Shown piece by piece: positions 13,471 through 22,738 of a DNA stretch of 43,724 nucleotides. The translations under genes were made by a program, and so were the position numbers. The notes below the pieces were generated by a model. That model was not told the DNA's origin, made no database searches, and saw nothing but the letters and a program-made list of their open reading frames with translations. Source of the DNA: Planctomycetia bacterium (lineage in GTDB: Bacteria > Planctomycetota > Planctomycetia > Planctomycetales > Planctomycetaceae); assembly GCA_026400935.1 (NCBI GenBank), contig JAPLNX010000128.1, positions 1-43,724 on the forward strand, written 5' to 3'. Positions within the stretch are counted from its first letter, which is position 1, and every line of letters starts with the position of its first letter.

Positions 13471-13942
13471 GACGTTGCTCCCGAATGGGCTGAGGCAGGG
13501 ATACAGCGAAAGAAAATCTGACGCCGCGAGGGGTAGGACACAGAGAGGAGGATCGGAAAGAGTGCAATGTCCGGCCTGATTGCCGAACCTTTAGGAAGGG
13601 GTCGGGAAGTTATGGCTGCCTTAAAAAACGGTCAAGACCATCCCGGAGCAGCCTAGCTGTGATCCGACGACCAAGCTTCAAGGCATGTCCAAGTTCAAAA
13701 AACGGTTCACGGCCACGTCTGTTGATAGAAAAACATTTTCCAACATACGATGTGCCGAGGTCGAGGAACGGCGACGAGAGTATCCATTGAGTTTGCGGAT
13801 ACCGTTCCGGACGAGCTCTTCTTGACTTGGCGGCGCATCGTGCATGCCATTCACCTTCTTGGCCAGAACTTCAGGTTAATTCACGCCAATATCCGCGGTT
13901 TCTCAGTAATCTCGGACGTGTCCGCATTGGGAGATACTGCGC
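13471..13942. other. 472-bp divergent intergenic region
   Basis: No convincing gene. It separates the minus-strand FlgI-like gene from the plus-strand membrane-SRPBCC gene and must hold both promoters. A plausible sigma70-like promoter for the plus gene is TTGATA (13722-13727) with TACGAT (13746-13751), 18 bases apart, which would give a leader of roughly 185 bases. The motif AAAAAACGGT occurs twice in direct orientation (13623-13632 and 13697-13706), a possible operator pair. A GGGAGA Shine-Dalgarno is at 13929-13934. A short plus-strand reading frame at 13750-13983 shows no protein-like features. Confidence 0.35.
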
Positions 13943-15388
13943 ATGACGCTCGAACCGCCGATCGAAAATGGCCAAACTGCTGACGAATCAGTCACTACGA
14001 AACCGGCTTTACCAACGGGTGTCGGTTGCTGGGTACGATTGTGGTTCGGCTTTCATGATCCGGTCGATCACATTGTTTATGCGAAGTCCGGCTTTGGCTT
14101 GATGCTGCTGAAGTACGTGGTGGAAATGCTCGTGGTCTTCGCGGTGAGTGGGTTGTTCTATTCGCCGCTGAGCTTCTTGTTGCCGTTGAACGCCACTCGT
14201 GGCGACATCTATCAAGCGCTGCCGAGTTGGCTAGTTGTCGTTTATCTGCTCTGGACCTTGCCGTTTCAATGGATCGCAGTGTCGATGAGCATTCGCCGAG
14301 CGGCTCATCGTGGTGAAGCACCTTGGAACGGTTTAATCGTGCTGCTTCCGATGGTGAATCTCATCGCCATGTTGTGGTGGTGTTTTCCCAATCGGACTCG
14401 TGCGGTGCCGTTGTTGAAGGCTCCGCCCCAATCGTCGGCCAAATCGGCGCTGTTTGTGGAATTGAGCGCGCTGCTGGCTGGAGTCGGGACGTTCTTGATG
14501 ATGATGGGACTGAGTGTGTACGGTTTTCATGAGTACGGCGCAGTTTTATTTTTTGCGACACCAGTCATGGTGGGGGCCGTCTCGGCCTACGTCTTGAATG
14601 TTCGAGCGTGGCGATCGGTTTCGGCCACAATTGGGTTCGTGGTGTGGTGTCTGATGGTCTGTGGGTTGGTGCTGTTGGCGTTCGCGATGGAAGGTGGCAT
14701 CTGCATTCTGATGGCCGCCCCGATCTTTCTAGTTGAGGCGATGTTTGGAGCGCTGGTCGGCAAGCTGATTGCGGAACTCGTGCATGTTCATACCGAGGAC
14801 CTGCTGGGGGCCATCGCGATTCTGCCGATCCTGGCGGGAATCGAGACGTTTCAACCTCCGCCACCCGTGCGAGAAGTTGTCTCGATCGTCGAGATCGCCG
14901 CACCTCCGGAGACAGTGTGGCGGAACGTGGTCTCGTTTCCTGATCTTCCGCCGCCGCAAGAATGGTTCTTCCGTGCTGGGATCGCGTGTCCGGAGCGTGC
15001 TCGTATTGAGGGGAACGGAGTTGGTGCGACGCGGTACTGCGAGTTCTCGACCGGTTCGTTCGTGGAGCCGATCCGCGTGTGGGAAGAGCCGCGACATCTG
15101 GCCTTCGATGTGACGAAGCAACCGCCGACGATGCGTGAACTCAGCCCGTGGGGCGACATTCATCCGCCGCATCTCGATTTCGTCTTGCGGAGCCGACGAG
15201 GTGAGTTTCGATTGATCCCACTGGCCAACGGCGGCACTCGCTTGGAAGGCCGGACCTGGTACGACTTCAAGATGGGGCCACAGCTTTATTGGTCTTTGTG
15301 GGGCGACTACTTCATTCATCGCATTCACCTGCGCGTGCTGGAACACATCCAACAACTCAGCGAGGCAAAGCCAGCGGATACACGCTGA
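13943..15388 (+). CDS. Polytopic membrane protein with C-terminal SRPBCC (START-like) domain
   Basis: 481 residues. The N-terminal two thirds contain several hydrophobic segments, for example LMLLKYVVEMLVVFAVSGLF, AVLFFATPVMVGAVSAYVL and VVWCLMVCGLVLLAFAM, giving perhaps seven or eight membrane helices. From about residue 310 a soluble domain has the SRPBCC pattern: VSIVEIAAPPETVWRNVVSF, then GVGATRYCEFSTGSFVEPI and the closing TRLEGRTWYDFKMGP followed by a long helix. SRPBCC folds bind hydrophobic ligands, so sensing or handling of a lipid-like molecule is possible, but that is inference. The ATG at 13943 is preceded by GGGAGA at 13929-13934. The next gene starts 117 bp downstream on the same strand. 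I do not recognise a named family for the membrane part. Confidence 0.75.
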   Translation: MTLEPPIENGQTADESVTTKPALPTGVGCWVRLWFGFHDPVDHIVYAKSGFGLMLLKYVVEMLVVFAVSGLFYSPLSFLLPLNATRGDIYQALPSWLVVVYLLWTLPFQWIAVSMSIRRAAHRGEAPWNGLIVLLPMVNLIAMLWWCFPNRTRAVPLLKAPPQSSAKSALFVELSALLAGVGTFLMMMGLSVYGFHEYGAVLFFATPVMVGAVSAYVLNVRAWRSVSATIGFVVWCLMVCGLVLLAFAMEGGICILMAAPIFLVEAMFGALVGKLIAELVHVHTEDLLGAIAILPILAGIETFQPPPPVREVVSIVEIAAPPETVWRNVVSFPDLPPPQEWFFRAGIACPERARIEGNGVGATRYCEFSTGSFVEPIRVWEEPRHLAFDVTKQPPTMRELSPWGDIHPPHLDFVLRSRRGEFRLIPLANGGTRLEGRTWYDFKMGPQLYWSLWGDYFIHRIHLRVLEHIQQLSEAKPADTR

Positions 15389-15462
15389 GGGTTGAAGGGG
15401 AACGGTCGAAGGGTCATCGTGCGTAGAGTCCGTGGCTTGCCTACTCTTGAAATCGGACATCT

Positions 15463-15481
15463 CACAGGCGAGCGGCCTGTG
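15463..15481. repeat. Small perfect palindrome upstream of the DUF1549/DUF1553 gene
   Basis: CACAGGC (15463-15469) and GCCTGTG (15475-15481) flank the 5-base loop GAGCG. It lies 24 bases before the start codon of the downstream gene, just ahead of its Shine-Dalgarno. It could form a hairpin in the leader or be a remnant of a dispersed palindrome. Confidence 0.5.
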
Positions 15482-15505
15482 CTACGTTTGATCGGAGACC
15501 ACTTC

Positions 15506-18500
15506 ATGACTCTACGAATTCTCTTTGTTGCTTCAGTGTTTCTCGTTTTGAACTCGATCGTCTTTGCGGAGAGCAAGCTGCCACCGCCTGCAGAGCGGAA
15601 GATCGACTTCGTCAAAGACGTGCGACCTTTGTTGCAGAAGCATTGCCTGCAATGTCACGGCGAAAAGAAGCAGGAGTCCGGGCTGCGTCTCGACGGCAAA
15701 GAGGCGGCGTTGCGCGGTGGCGATTTCGGCAAGGTCATTGAGGTGGGGAACAGCGCGAAGAGCCGGTTGATCGCGTTTGTCGCCGGGACCGATCCGCAAA
15801 AGGTGATGCCGCCGGAAGGCGCGCCGCTCAAGCCGGAAGAGGTCGGCATCCTGCGAGCGTGGATCGATCAAGGTTTGACGTGGCCGGAAGGTGATTCGCC
15901 GCAGGAAGCGAAACCGTTGCATTGGGCCTATCAACCGCTGAAGCGAGTCGTGCCACCGGTCGTCAAGAAATCCGATTGGGTACGAAATCCGATCGATCAC
16001 TTCGTGCTGGCCGAATTGGAACAGCACGGCGTACCTCCGTCGCCGGAAGTGGATCGTTACACGTTGATTCGCCGCTTGAGTCTCGACTTGCTGGGACTGC
16101 CGCCGTCGATCGAACAGGTGGATCAATTCGTCAACGACGCGCGGCCCAATGCGTATGAGGAATTCGTCGATCGGCTGCTCAAGTCGCCGCACTTTGGCGA
16201 GCGTTGGGGACGGCATTGGCTGGATATGGCTCGGTATGCCGATTCGGATGGCTATGAAAAGGACAACGCGCGGCCCGATGCGTATCGCTGGCGCGATTGG
16301 GTGATCGACGCGATCAATGCGGACATGCCGTTCGATCAATTCACCGTCGAGCAACTGGCAGGAGACCTGCTGCCGAATGCCTCTCCGCTACAACGGCTCG
16401 CGACCGCCTTTCATCGGCAGACGCTGACGAACACCGAGGGCGGGACCGACAAAGAACAGTGGCGGATCGAAGCGTGCTTTGATCGCATCGAGACGACCGG
16501 GGCAGTGTGGCTCGGCCTGACAGTCGGGTGTGCTCGCTGTCACTCGCACAAGTATGACGCGATCAGCCAACGCGAGTACTATCAACTCTTCGCCTTCGCG
16601 AACAACGGCGATGAAGAGAACACCGTCGTTCCAAAGTCCGAGGCCGATGTCGCTCAGTATCAAAAAGACAAAGCGGCCCACGACGAGTCGGTTACCGCAG
16701 TCACGACGAAGTTGCGTGCCGAACAAGCGAAGCTCGGCGCGGCGTTCACGGCGTGGGAACAAACGCAACAAGCCGCGCTGGCGAAATCCTCCGCGAATCC
16801 GTTGAAGCGGCATTCGTTGGACGAGGCTCAAGTCAGCAGCGACAGTGAGGTCACGTTCGCCGTGCAAAAAGACGGTTCGTTTTTGGCGAGCGGCAAGAAT
16901 CCGGAACGTGCCGTTTACACGCTTACCGGCAAGACGAATGCGGTCGGAATCAACGCCGTGCGGCTGGACGTGTTACCGGACAATTCGCTTCCGGCGAAAG
17001 GCCCCGGTCGAGTGGCTCACGGCAACTTCGTGTTGTCGGAGTTGATCGTCGAGGCCGCGACGACGGCGGACTTCGCGGATGCTCGCAAGCTGGAATTCGC
17101 CTCGGCGAAAGCGGACTTTGAACAAGCCGACAAACCGTGGGCGGCGAAGAACGTCTTCGACGGCAAGGAAGACACCGGCTGGGCGATCGCTCCGCAGTTT
17201 GGCAAAGAACACTCGCTGATTGGATCGCTGAAAGAGCCGGTTGAATCGGAAGCGAGTCCGACTTACTTCCGAGTGCGGCTCAGTCAACAGCACGGACAGC
17301 AACACACGATCGGCCGGTTCAATCTGTCGCTGCAAACGGGCCTCGAACCAGATACGGTGATTCCCGAGGCGATTCAAAAATTGCTCGCCGTGAAACCGGA
17401 TCAACGCAACGAGGCTCAACATCAGCAACTACTTGACCACTTCAGCAGCACCGAGCCGACGACTAAAGAGCTCGTGAAGCAGTTGGATGACCTCAAAAAG
17501 AAGGAACCACCGAAACCAGAATTGACCGTGCGAGTCGTCGCTCAGCGCCGAGCCGATCCGCGAAAGACGTTCGTACTCAAGCGCGGCGACTTCCTGGAAC
17601 CGCTCAAGGATTTGGAAGTCACCCCGGCAGGGCTGACCGTTTTGCCGATGCTCAAGTCACGTGATGAGAAAGCTCAAGCCGACCGGCTTGATTTCGCCCG
17701 TTGGTTGATCTCACCAGACAACCCGCTGACGCCGCGAGTCACCGTCAATCACGTTTGGCGTCTTCTGTTCGGCAACGGCATCGTCCGATCGGCGAATGAT
17801 TTCGGCGTGCGTGGTGACAAGCCGACGCATCCGGAGTTGCTCGATTGGCTTGCTGGTAAGTTCGTTGCAACTGCTGAGACTTCAGACTCAAATTCAGCGA
17901 AGCCGTGGTCACGCAAGTCTCTCATCAAGTTGATTGTCACCTCGGCAACTTACCGTCAGGCGTCACGGCATCGCTCAGAACTCAACGAAGTCGATCCGCA
18001 AAACATGTGGCTTGCTCGGCAAAATCGGATGCGAGTCGAAGGGGAGATCGTTCGCGATATCACTTTGGATGTCGCCGGACTCCTGTCGATGAAAGTCGGT
18101 GGAGCAAGCGTTTATCCGCCGCTCCCGGCAGGGATCGCGGACCTCAGTTACGCGGGCAATTTCAAATGGACGACCAGCACGGGCGAGGATCGCTTTCGCC
18201 GAGGAATGTATACGTTTTTCAAACGGACCGCGCCGCATCCGAACCTCACGACATTCGATTGTCCCGATGCAAATCTGACCTGCGTCGAGCGCCGCACGTC
18301 GAACACTCCGTTACAGGCACTAACGACGCTCAACAATGAAGTCTTCTCAGAAGCGTCGCAAGCACTAGCGCGACGCTTGTTGTCGCAATCATTCCCCGAT
18401 GACGTGAGCCGCCTCTCGCATGCCGTTCGCTTGTGCGTTTCTCGCCCACCTCGAGACGTCGAACTGCGTCAACTCGCCGAATTGTTGAAGACTGCTCGCG

Positions 18501-18643
18501 AGTGGTATCGGGCTCACACAGACGATGCGAAACAACTCGTCGGTACATACGCCTCCAGCGGAGTCGCTCTTGACGAAACTGCCGCATGGATCGCGACCGC
18601 TCGCATACTGCTGAATTTGGACGAGTCGATCACACGCGAGTAA
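15506..18643 (+). CDS. Planctomycete cytochrome c / DUF1549 / DUF1553 (PSD1) protein
   Basis: 1045 residues, with a Sec signal peptide (LFVASVFLVLNSIVFA, cleavage near A21). A PSCyt1-type cytochrome domain carries the heme-binding motif CLQCH at residues 47-51 and the downstream PPEGAPLKPEEVGILRAWID block. DUF1549 (PSCyt2, about 155-370) has the usual RRLSLDLLGLPPS start and ends with a second CxxCH, CARCHSHKYD (about 342). A Lys-rich middle region with a discoidin-like stretch (about 420-700) follows. DUF1553 (PSD1, about 725-1000) starts with RLDFARWLISPDNPLTPR. The family is abundant in planctomycetes; its biochemical role is unproven. A GGAG at 15494-15497 supports ATG 15506 over an upstream in-frame start at 15392. 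It usually pairs with a DUF1501 gene downstream, which is absent here: the next gene is on the other strand. Confidence 0.93.
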   Translation: MTLRILFVASVFLVLNSIVFAESKLPPPAERKIDFVKDVRPLLQKHCLQCHGEKKQESGLRLDGKEAALRGGDFGKVIEVGNSAKSRLIAFVAGTDPQKVMPPEGAPLKPEEVGILRAWIDQGLTWPEGDSPQEAKPLHWAYQPLKRVVPPVVKKSDWVRNPIDHFVLAELEQHGVPPSPEVDRYTLIRRLSLDLLGLPPSIEQVDQFVNDARPNAYEEFVDRLLKSPHFGERWGRHWLDMARYADSDGYEKDNARPDAYRWRDWVIDAINADMPFDQFTVEQLAGDLLPNASPLQRLATAFHRQTLTNTEGGTDKEQWRIEACFDRIETTGAVWLGLTVGCARCHSHKYDAISQREYYQLFAFANNGDEENTVVPKSEADVAQYQKDKAAHDESVTAVTTKLRAEQAKLGAAFTAWEQTQQAALAKSSANPLKRHSLDEAQVSSDSEVTFAVQKDGSFLASGKNPERAVYTLTGKTNAVGINAVRLDVLPDNSLPAKGPGRVAHGNFVLSELIVEAATTADFADARKLEFASAKADFEQADKPWAAKNVFDGKEDTGWAIAPQFGKEHSLIGSLKEPVESEASPTYFRVRLSQQHGQQHTIGRFNLSLQTGLEPDTVIPEAIQKLLAVKPDQRNEAQHQQLLDHFSSTEPTTKELVKQLDDLKKKEPPKPELTVRVVAQRRADPRKTFVLKRGDFLEPLKDLEVTPAGLTVLPMLKSRDEKAQADRLDFARWLISPDNPLTPRVTVNHVWRLLFGNGIVRSANDFGVRGDKPTHPELLDWLAGKFVATAETSDSNSAKPWSRKSLIKLIVTSATYRQASRHRSELNEVDPQNMWLARQNRMRVEGEIVRDITLDVAGLLSMKVGGASVYPPLPAGIADLSYAGNFKWTTSTGEDRFRRGMYTFFKRTAPHPNLTTFDCPDANLTCVERRTSNTPLQALTTLNNEVFSEASQALARRLLSQSFPDDVSRLSHAVRLCVSRPPRDVELRQLAELLKTAREWYRAHTDDAKQLVGTYASSGVALDETAAWIATARILLNLDESITRE

Positions 18644-18714
18644 GTGCTCAATCTGAGTGGATTTGGAGTGTTCCTGCTCGACGGAGCTTTCCCTTTTGCG
18701 ACGACATGCTGACC

Positions 18715-21471
18715 TCACGGACTTTCGATCGTGTAATACAGCGTGTCGGCCTGAAGCAGAATCGCATCAGCGGACGAAGTGTTCGACGTCGGTTGTCCGA
18801 ATTGATCGAGTGCTGTGACTTTGAAGTTTTGGGCATCCGATCTTCGCAAACGCACGACGCCGTCGAGCTTACGGACTTGCCACGGGTTCTCGCCGATCGA
18901 GGTGATGCGATGGCGACGCTCACCGAGCGATTCCGAACGGAAACCGGTCGGCCGCTCTTCGGTCATCACTTGCAGCAGCATCCGTTTGGATTGAGCGAGC
19001 GGTCGGCCGTCGAGACTGACGACGATTACATGTGCGACATCCCGCGGAATGCTCAACGTCACGTCGGCAAGCGTGATCTCACCGGCGGACTTGAGGTCGC
19101 CACTCGCTCCTTGAGCGGCCGGCGCGTTGATCGTCAGGATGCCTTTGCCCCAGTCGAGTTTCAGTTCACCGGTTTGACTGGTGACAAGTTTCTTCGCGTG
19201 GTCAACAAATGATGCGAGCGACTTGAGCTTCACGGTAGGACGGGCACTCTTGCCCTCCTTGCCTTCGTTCTTGGCGTCGCTCGATGATTCGGAGCGACGG
19301 GCAGGAGTGCCCGTTCTACTTTGATCGAACGCGACACTCGTGCGACCGACGAAGTGAATCAGCGGATCTATCCGTTGGCCCGCCTTCAACGTCGTCCCAA
19401 CCGGGACATCTTTCAGACGCAGTTCATCGAACGCGGCATCCTGCGGCAGCGGCGTGCCGTTCAGCTTGAGTAAGTCTTCGACATCAAGCGTCACGTCGGC
19501 CATCACGTCGCCGGTCTTCACGAGTCCGCGGCGATAGATCAGCGCGGCGGCGGGGAACTGGCCGAGCTGTGTCGGAGCGGTCAGCGTCCAGGGCTGCATG
19601 AAATAGCCCGGCTTGACTGACCAATCGACGCCGTCCTTCGCGAAATGAACGATGCAGTCGCTGTCCTGCAACGCTCCAAACGCGGCGAGATACAGCGGTG
19701 CCTCGCCCCGATGCCGGTTCGGACGGTTCCACGTCGTCTCGGAGATCATCGACGGCTTGTTGTCGTATTTTGGGTCCATCGCAGGATGCACGAACGACGC
19801 TGGCTTGCCTGACTCTTCGCTCTCGAATCGCAACGCACTGCGATCGGTCCAGGTGTGCCCGTCACGCATCGACCACTCGGAGAACTCCCCTTCGTTGCGG
19901 CAGCCGAAGTAGCCGTGCCGGTCGATGAAGTCTCCCGCTGTGTAAGTGAATTTCTCCAGCGGGCCGAAGACTTCGGGGCTGGCCGTCGCCCAGTTCGACG
20001 CGGTGATCAAGCCTTTGAAGCCGAGGCCGCGCAGGAACTGCGACGACTCGTCGTAGAAGCGGCGTTGCAACTCGGTCAGAAACTGCGCGGTGTCTTGATC
20101 ACGCGGCGTTCGCTCGTGAGCGATGTTCCACAACGGACGAAAGCCGATGCGTCCCGCTGTCGGAACATCACGAGCGACCTTCTGGTCCTTCCACGCCGCG
20201 AACGCTTTGTCGAGCGAACCGTACTTCGTCTTCAGCCAGTCGCCGAACTGTTGTTCGAGCATTCGCAGTTGCGGGTCCGGGATGTTCTTCTCGTTGAAAG
20301 TCCAAAAGAAGAACGAGTCTTCGTTGATCAGTTCCGCACCGAACACCGCCGGTTCGTCGATCAGTCGTTTGCCGGTTGCCGGATTTGGTGTCGTGAGCAA
20401 CGCTCGCCACCAACTGCGGTACTTGTCCTGAAACTTGGCGTTGAAGTAGAGCGAGGCGAACGCGTGCGTCTTGCCGTCGTAACCCGGCAGCCAATCGAGG
20501 TCCGTCGGCGGATCGAGCCACAGCGGGAAGTAAATCGAGAAGTGCGTGTAAATTCCCTCGGCCTTCATGGCTTCGACGACATCGAACGCCCGTTGAATTT
20601 TTGCGGGATCGACTTCGCCTCGCTTGTCGAACATCGGCCCATGCAGCCGCACGAGATTGACGCCGTACTTCGCCAACTGCCGCGCTTCGCGTTTCAACTC
20701 GTCGCGCGACTTCGCCGCCGCGCCGTTGACCGCCCAAAAGCGCACCGGCTCGCCGGTCTGGCTGTGAACGAAGTGGCCATCTTTGGCCGCGATGTAGCCG
20801 TGCTCGCCAGCGGACTTCTCGTTGAGGAACCGCAGATCAATCGCCGACGACGATTCAAACTTGTCTGACGACGGATCGAATGCAAACCAATCCTTGTCCG
20901 ACTTGTTTCCTTCCACAGATTTCGCGATCTCTCCCGGCTTGAGAATCCCGCGCGGCGTAAACGGCTCCGCCGAAAAAACAAAGCAATCCAACCCGCCGTG
21001 ATTGCTGTTGTCGCTATGCATGCGAAAGCGAATCACGTTCGCTCCGCGCTTCAACTCGACGCTGCCGACCTTAACCCAAGCGATGAACCGCAAGTCGAGC
21101 TTTCCGTCCCCCGCGATATTGGCTGCGTCGCGCGCGTTCTTCTCAAACTCGATCGGCTTCCAATCAGTGTCGTTCAATTGGAATGAGAGCTTCGTCGCGG
21201 TCGGATTCGCGCGGACCCAGAATTCAAACTTGCCGCCCTCCACTGTGACAGAGTACTCCGCTTCTCCTGCTGGTTTCTTGTCCGCAAAGTTGCTGATCCA
21301 GTCGCCGCCGGAAAGCTGATCCTTCTTAACTTGGTCGTACCACCACGGATGCCGATTCATCGTGGACTTTGTGGGCTTTTCCCCTTCGACCCAAATCGTT
21401 TCAGCCCGCGTGAGTGAATGAAAAGTCGTAACCAGACTCAGAAAACAGACAACCGATCTCAGCGTTTTCAT
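18715..21471 (-). CDS. Secreted glycoside hydrolase-like protein (GH clan A type TIM barrel)
   Basis: 918 residues with a Sec signal (VVCFLSLVTTFHSLTRA, cleavage near A23). An N-terminal beta-rich domain (about 24-175; ETIWVEGEKP, VEGGKFEFWVRANP) resembles a carbohydrate-binding module. The barrel starts near HFVHSQTGEPVRFWAVNGAA and YGVNLVRLHGPMFD. The candidate acid/base Glu is in AELINEDSFF (about residue 380) and the candidate nucleophile Glu in SMISETTWNRPNR (about 576), as in clan-A retaining hydrolases such as GH5 and GH42; family and substrate cannot be fixed by eye. The real start is ATG 21471: the frame remains open upstream to 21792, but only through the inverted-repeat element. 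A linker near residues 720-745 (TGTPARRSESSSDAKNEGKE) is encoded by another palindrome. The gene diverges from the esterase gene. Confidence 0.8.
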   Translation of the reverse strand: MKTLRSVVCFLSLVTTFHSLTRAETIWVEGEKPTKSTMNRHPWWYDQVKKDQLSGGDWISNFADKKPAGEAEYSVTVEGGKFEFWVRANPTATKLSFQLNDTDWKPIEFEKNARDAANIAGDGKLDLRFIAWVKVGSVELKRGANVIRFRMHSDNSNHGGLDCFVFSAEPFTPRGILKPGEIAKSVEGNKSDKDWFAFDPSSDKFESSSAIDLRFLNEKSAGEHGYIAAKDGHFVHSQTGEPVRFWAVNGAAAKSRDELKREARQLAKYGVNLVRLHGPMFDKRGEVDPAKIQRAFDVVEAMKAEGIYTHFSIYFPLWLDPPTDLDWLPGYDGKTHAFASLYFNAKFQDKYRSWWRALLTTPNPATGKRLIDEPAVFGAELINEDSFFFWTFNEKNIPDPQLRMLEQQFGDWLKTKYGSLDKAFAAWKDQKVARDVPTAGRIGFRPLWNIAHERTPRDQDTAQFLTELQRRFYDESSQFLRGLGFKGLITASNWATASPEVFGPLEKFTYTAGDFIDRHGYFGCRNEGEFSEWSMRDGHTWTDRSALRFESEESGKPASFVHPAMDPKYDNKPSMISETTWNRPNRHRGEAPLYLAAFGALQDSDCIVHFAKDGVDWSVKPGYFMQPWTLTAPTQLGQFPAAALIYRRGLVKTGDVMADVTLDVEDLLKLNGTPLPQDAAFDELRLKDVPVGTTLKAGQRIDPLIHFVGRTSVAFDQSRTGTPARRSESSSDAKNEGKEGKSARPTVKLKSLASFVDHAKKLVTSQTGELKLDWGKGILTINAPAAQGASGDLKSAGEITLADVTLSIPRDVAHVIVVSLDGRPLAQSKRMLLQVMTEERPTGFRSESLGERRHRITSIGENPWQVRKLDGVVRLRRSDAQNFKVTALDQFGQPTSNTSSADAILLQADTLYYTIESP
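19235..19319. repeat. Inverted repeat inside the glycoside hydrolase gene
   Basis: A 21-base arm at 19235-19255 (GTAGGACGGGCACTCTTGCC...) and its inverted copy at 19299-19319 match at 19 of 21 positions. Each arm itself contains the small hairpin GGGCA-4-TGCCC. The element is in frame and encodes a Ser/Lys/Glu/Gly-rich linker. A related copy of one arm lies in the methyltransferase gene at 35566-35589. Confidence 0.75.
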
Positions 21472-21556
21472 GGGCCAAATCCTCCACGAGCGAGCATACC
21501 AATACGTCGCGAGATTGCACCTCACTCGCTGGGGGCCATACCGTGCGCGCAGAACC

Positions 21557-21718
21557 TGGAGTGCTGCGGCTCGACGCAGCCCTCCATTCATTTGAAATGG
21601 CGAGGTGGATCGCCACAAAACAGTCTGCCCCTCAAGCGAATTCGTGGATGATCGCTGAGCGATCTTGTGTGTCGTTATTTCAATAGAATGGAGGGCTGCG
21701 TCGAGCCACAGCACTCCA
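21557..21718. mobile_element. MITE-like element with 42-bp terminal inverted repeats
   Basis: Arms at 21557-21598 and 21677-21718 are inverted copies matching at 39 of 42 bases, with a near-perfect core around GGCTCGACGCAGCCCTCC. The 78-base interior contains the perfect palindrome GATCGCTGAGCGATC (21650-21664) and no coding sequence. The element fills most of the 266-bp divergent spacer between the glycoside hydrolase and esterase genes. No target-site duplication is obvious, so the mobile status is inferred from the structure alone. Confidence 0.55.
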
Positions 21719-21737
21719 AGACTTGTTGGAGAACTCG

Positions 21738-22646
21738 ATGAAAGCCATTTTGTCTGCTGCGTTGTTAAGTCTGCTTTGTGGGCCGCTCGCATTCACTGCG
21801 GAGCCGCTGACGATCAACGTCTGGCCGGGAAAACCGCCCGGCGAAACGAAGGAACTTCCGCCGGAAGCGGATCAGACGAAGCCAGCCGACAGGCTCATCG
21901 CGGGCCGCCGCATTATCAAGCTCGGTAATGTCTCAACGCCGCAGCTTGCGATCTATCGCCCGGCAAAAGAGAAAGACACCGGTGCCGCCGTTGTGATCTG
22001 CCCCGGCGGCGGGCATCACATCTTGGCCTACGATTTGGAAGGAACCGAAGTTGCCGAGTGGCTCAATGAGATCGGCGTCACCGGCATTGTGCTGAAGTAC
22101 CGAGTTCCCGGTCGCGACCCTGAGAAGCGCTGGCTCGCTGCCGTGCAGGATGCTCAACGTGCGATGAGTCTCGTGCGCAGCAAAGCGGCTGAAGTGGGAC
22201 TCGATCCTAAACGGATCGGCTTGCTGGGTTTCTCTGCTGGTGGACAAGTCGCCGCGCTGGTCTCGGTCATGCAGCAGCGTCAGTACGAACCGCTCGATGA
22301 CGTGGACAAGGTCGCGTGCCGTCCCGACTTCGCCGTGCTGGTCTATCCGGGCGGCTTGGATGAAAAAAGCAAAGACGAAAAAAGCCTGCCGAAGTTGCGA
22401 GAGGAAGTAAGTGTCACAAAAGACGCCCCGCCGATGTTCTTCGTTCATGCCTACGACGATGGCGTGAGCGTCTTCAACACGTTGTTGCTCGCCATGGAAC
22501 TGAAGAAGGTCAGCGTCCCGGCAGAGGTCCACATCTTCGCCACCGGCGGCCACGGCTACGGCCTACGACACATCGACGGCCAGCCCGTCACCGACTGGCC
22601 CAAGCCCTGTGAAGCATGGCTGAAAACGATGGGTGTCGTTCGGTAA
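21738..22646 (+). CDS. Secreted alpha/beta hydrolase, acetyl-xylan-esterase/BD-FAE type
   Basis: 302 residues with a Sec signal (AILSAALLSLLCGPLAFTA). It has the alpha/beta hydrolase fold with oxyanion-hole motif CPGGGHH (about 88-94), nucleophile Ser166 in LLGFSAGG, candidate acid Asp240 or Asp241 in AYDDGVS, and His272 in GGHGYG. This layout matches small esterases that remove acyl groups from plant or algal polysaccharides. A GGAGA lies just before the ATG at 21738, which is preferred over the in-frame ATG at 21723. It is divergently arranged with the secreted glycoside hydrolase across the palindromic element, so a shared carbohydrate substrate is plausible but not shown. Confidence 0.85.
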   Translation: MKAILSAALLSLLCGPLAFTAEPLTINVWPGKPPGETKELPPEADQTKPADRLIAGRRIIKLGNVSTPQLAIYRPAKEKDTGAAVVICPGGGHHILAYDLEGTEVAEWLNEIGVTGIVLKYRVPGRDPEKRWLAAVQDAQRAMSLVRSKAAEVGLDPKRIGLLGFSAGGQVAALVSVMQQRQYEPLDDVDKVACRPDFAVLVYPGGLDEKSKDEKSLPKLREEVSVTKDAPPMFFVHAYDDGVSVFNTLLLAMELKKVSVPAEVHIFATGGHGYGLRHIDGQPVTDWPKPCEAWLKTMGVVR

Positions 22647-22738
22647 ACGGTATCCGACGAACGATCGCCAGATCTTTTTGATGCGCGGTCAATGTGGGTG
22701 AATTCGGTATCAATTTCATCTGCGATTCCGTGTCCTCC

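Noticed and set aside
13750-13983. Short plus-strand frame in the 472-bp spacer
   Set aside because: No Shine-Dalgarno, no family resemblance, and it overlaps the start of the better supported membrane-SRPBCC gene.
17684-17701. Perfect palindrome TCAAGCCGACCGGCTTGA inside the DUF1553 region
   Set aside because: It encodes the conserved ADRLDFARWL start of the DUF1553 domain, so the symmetry is most likely chance from codon use, not an inserted element.
19855-20868. Long plus-strand open frame (337 residues) opposite the glycoside hydrolase gene
   Set aside because: It is the antisense of a well-supported gene, rich in Arg and Val without domain motifs, as expected of a shadow frame in GC-rich DNA.
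21472-21792. N-terminal extension of the glycoside hydrolase frame
   Set aside because: The extension reads through the inverted-repeat element and lacks protein character; a clear signal peptide begins at ATG 21471.
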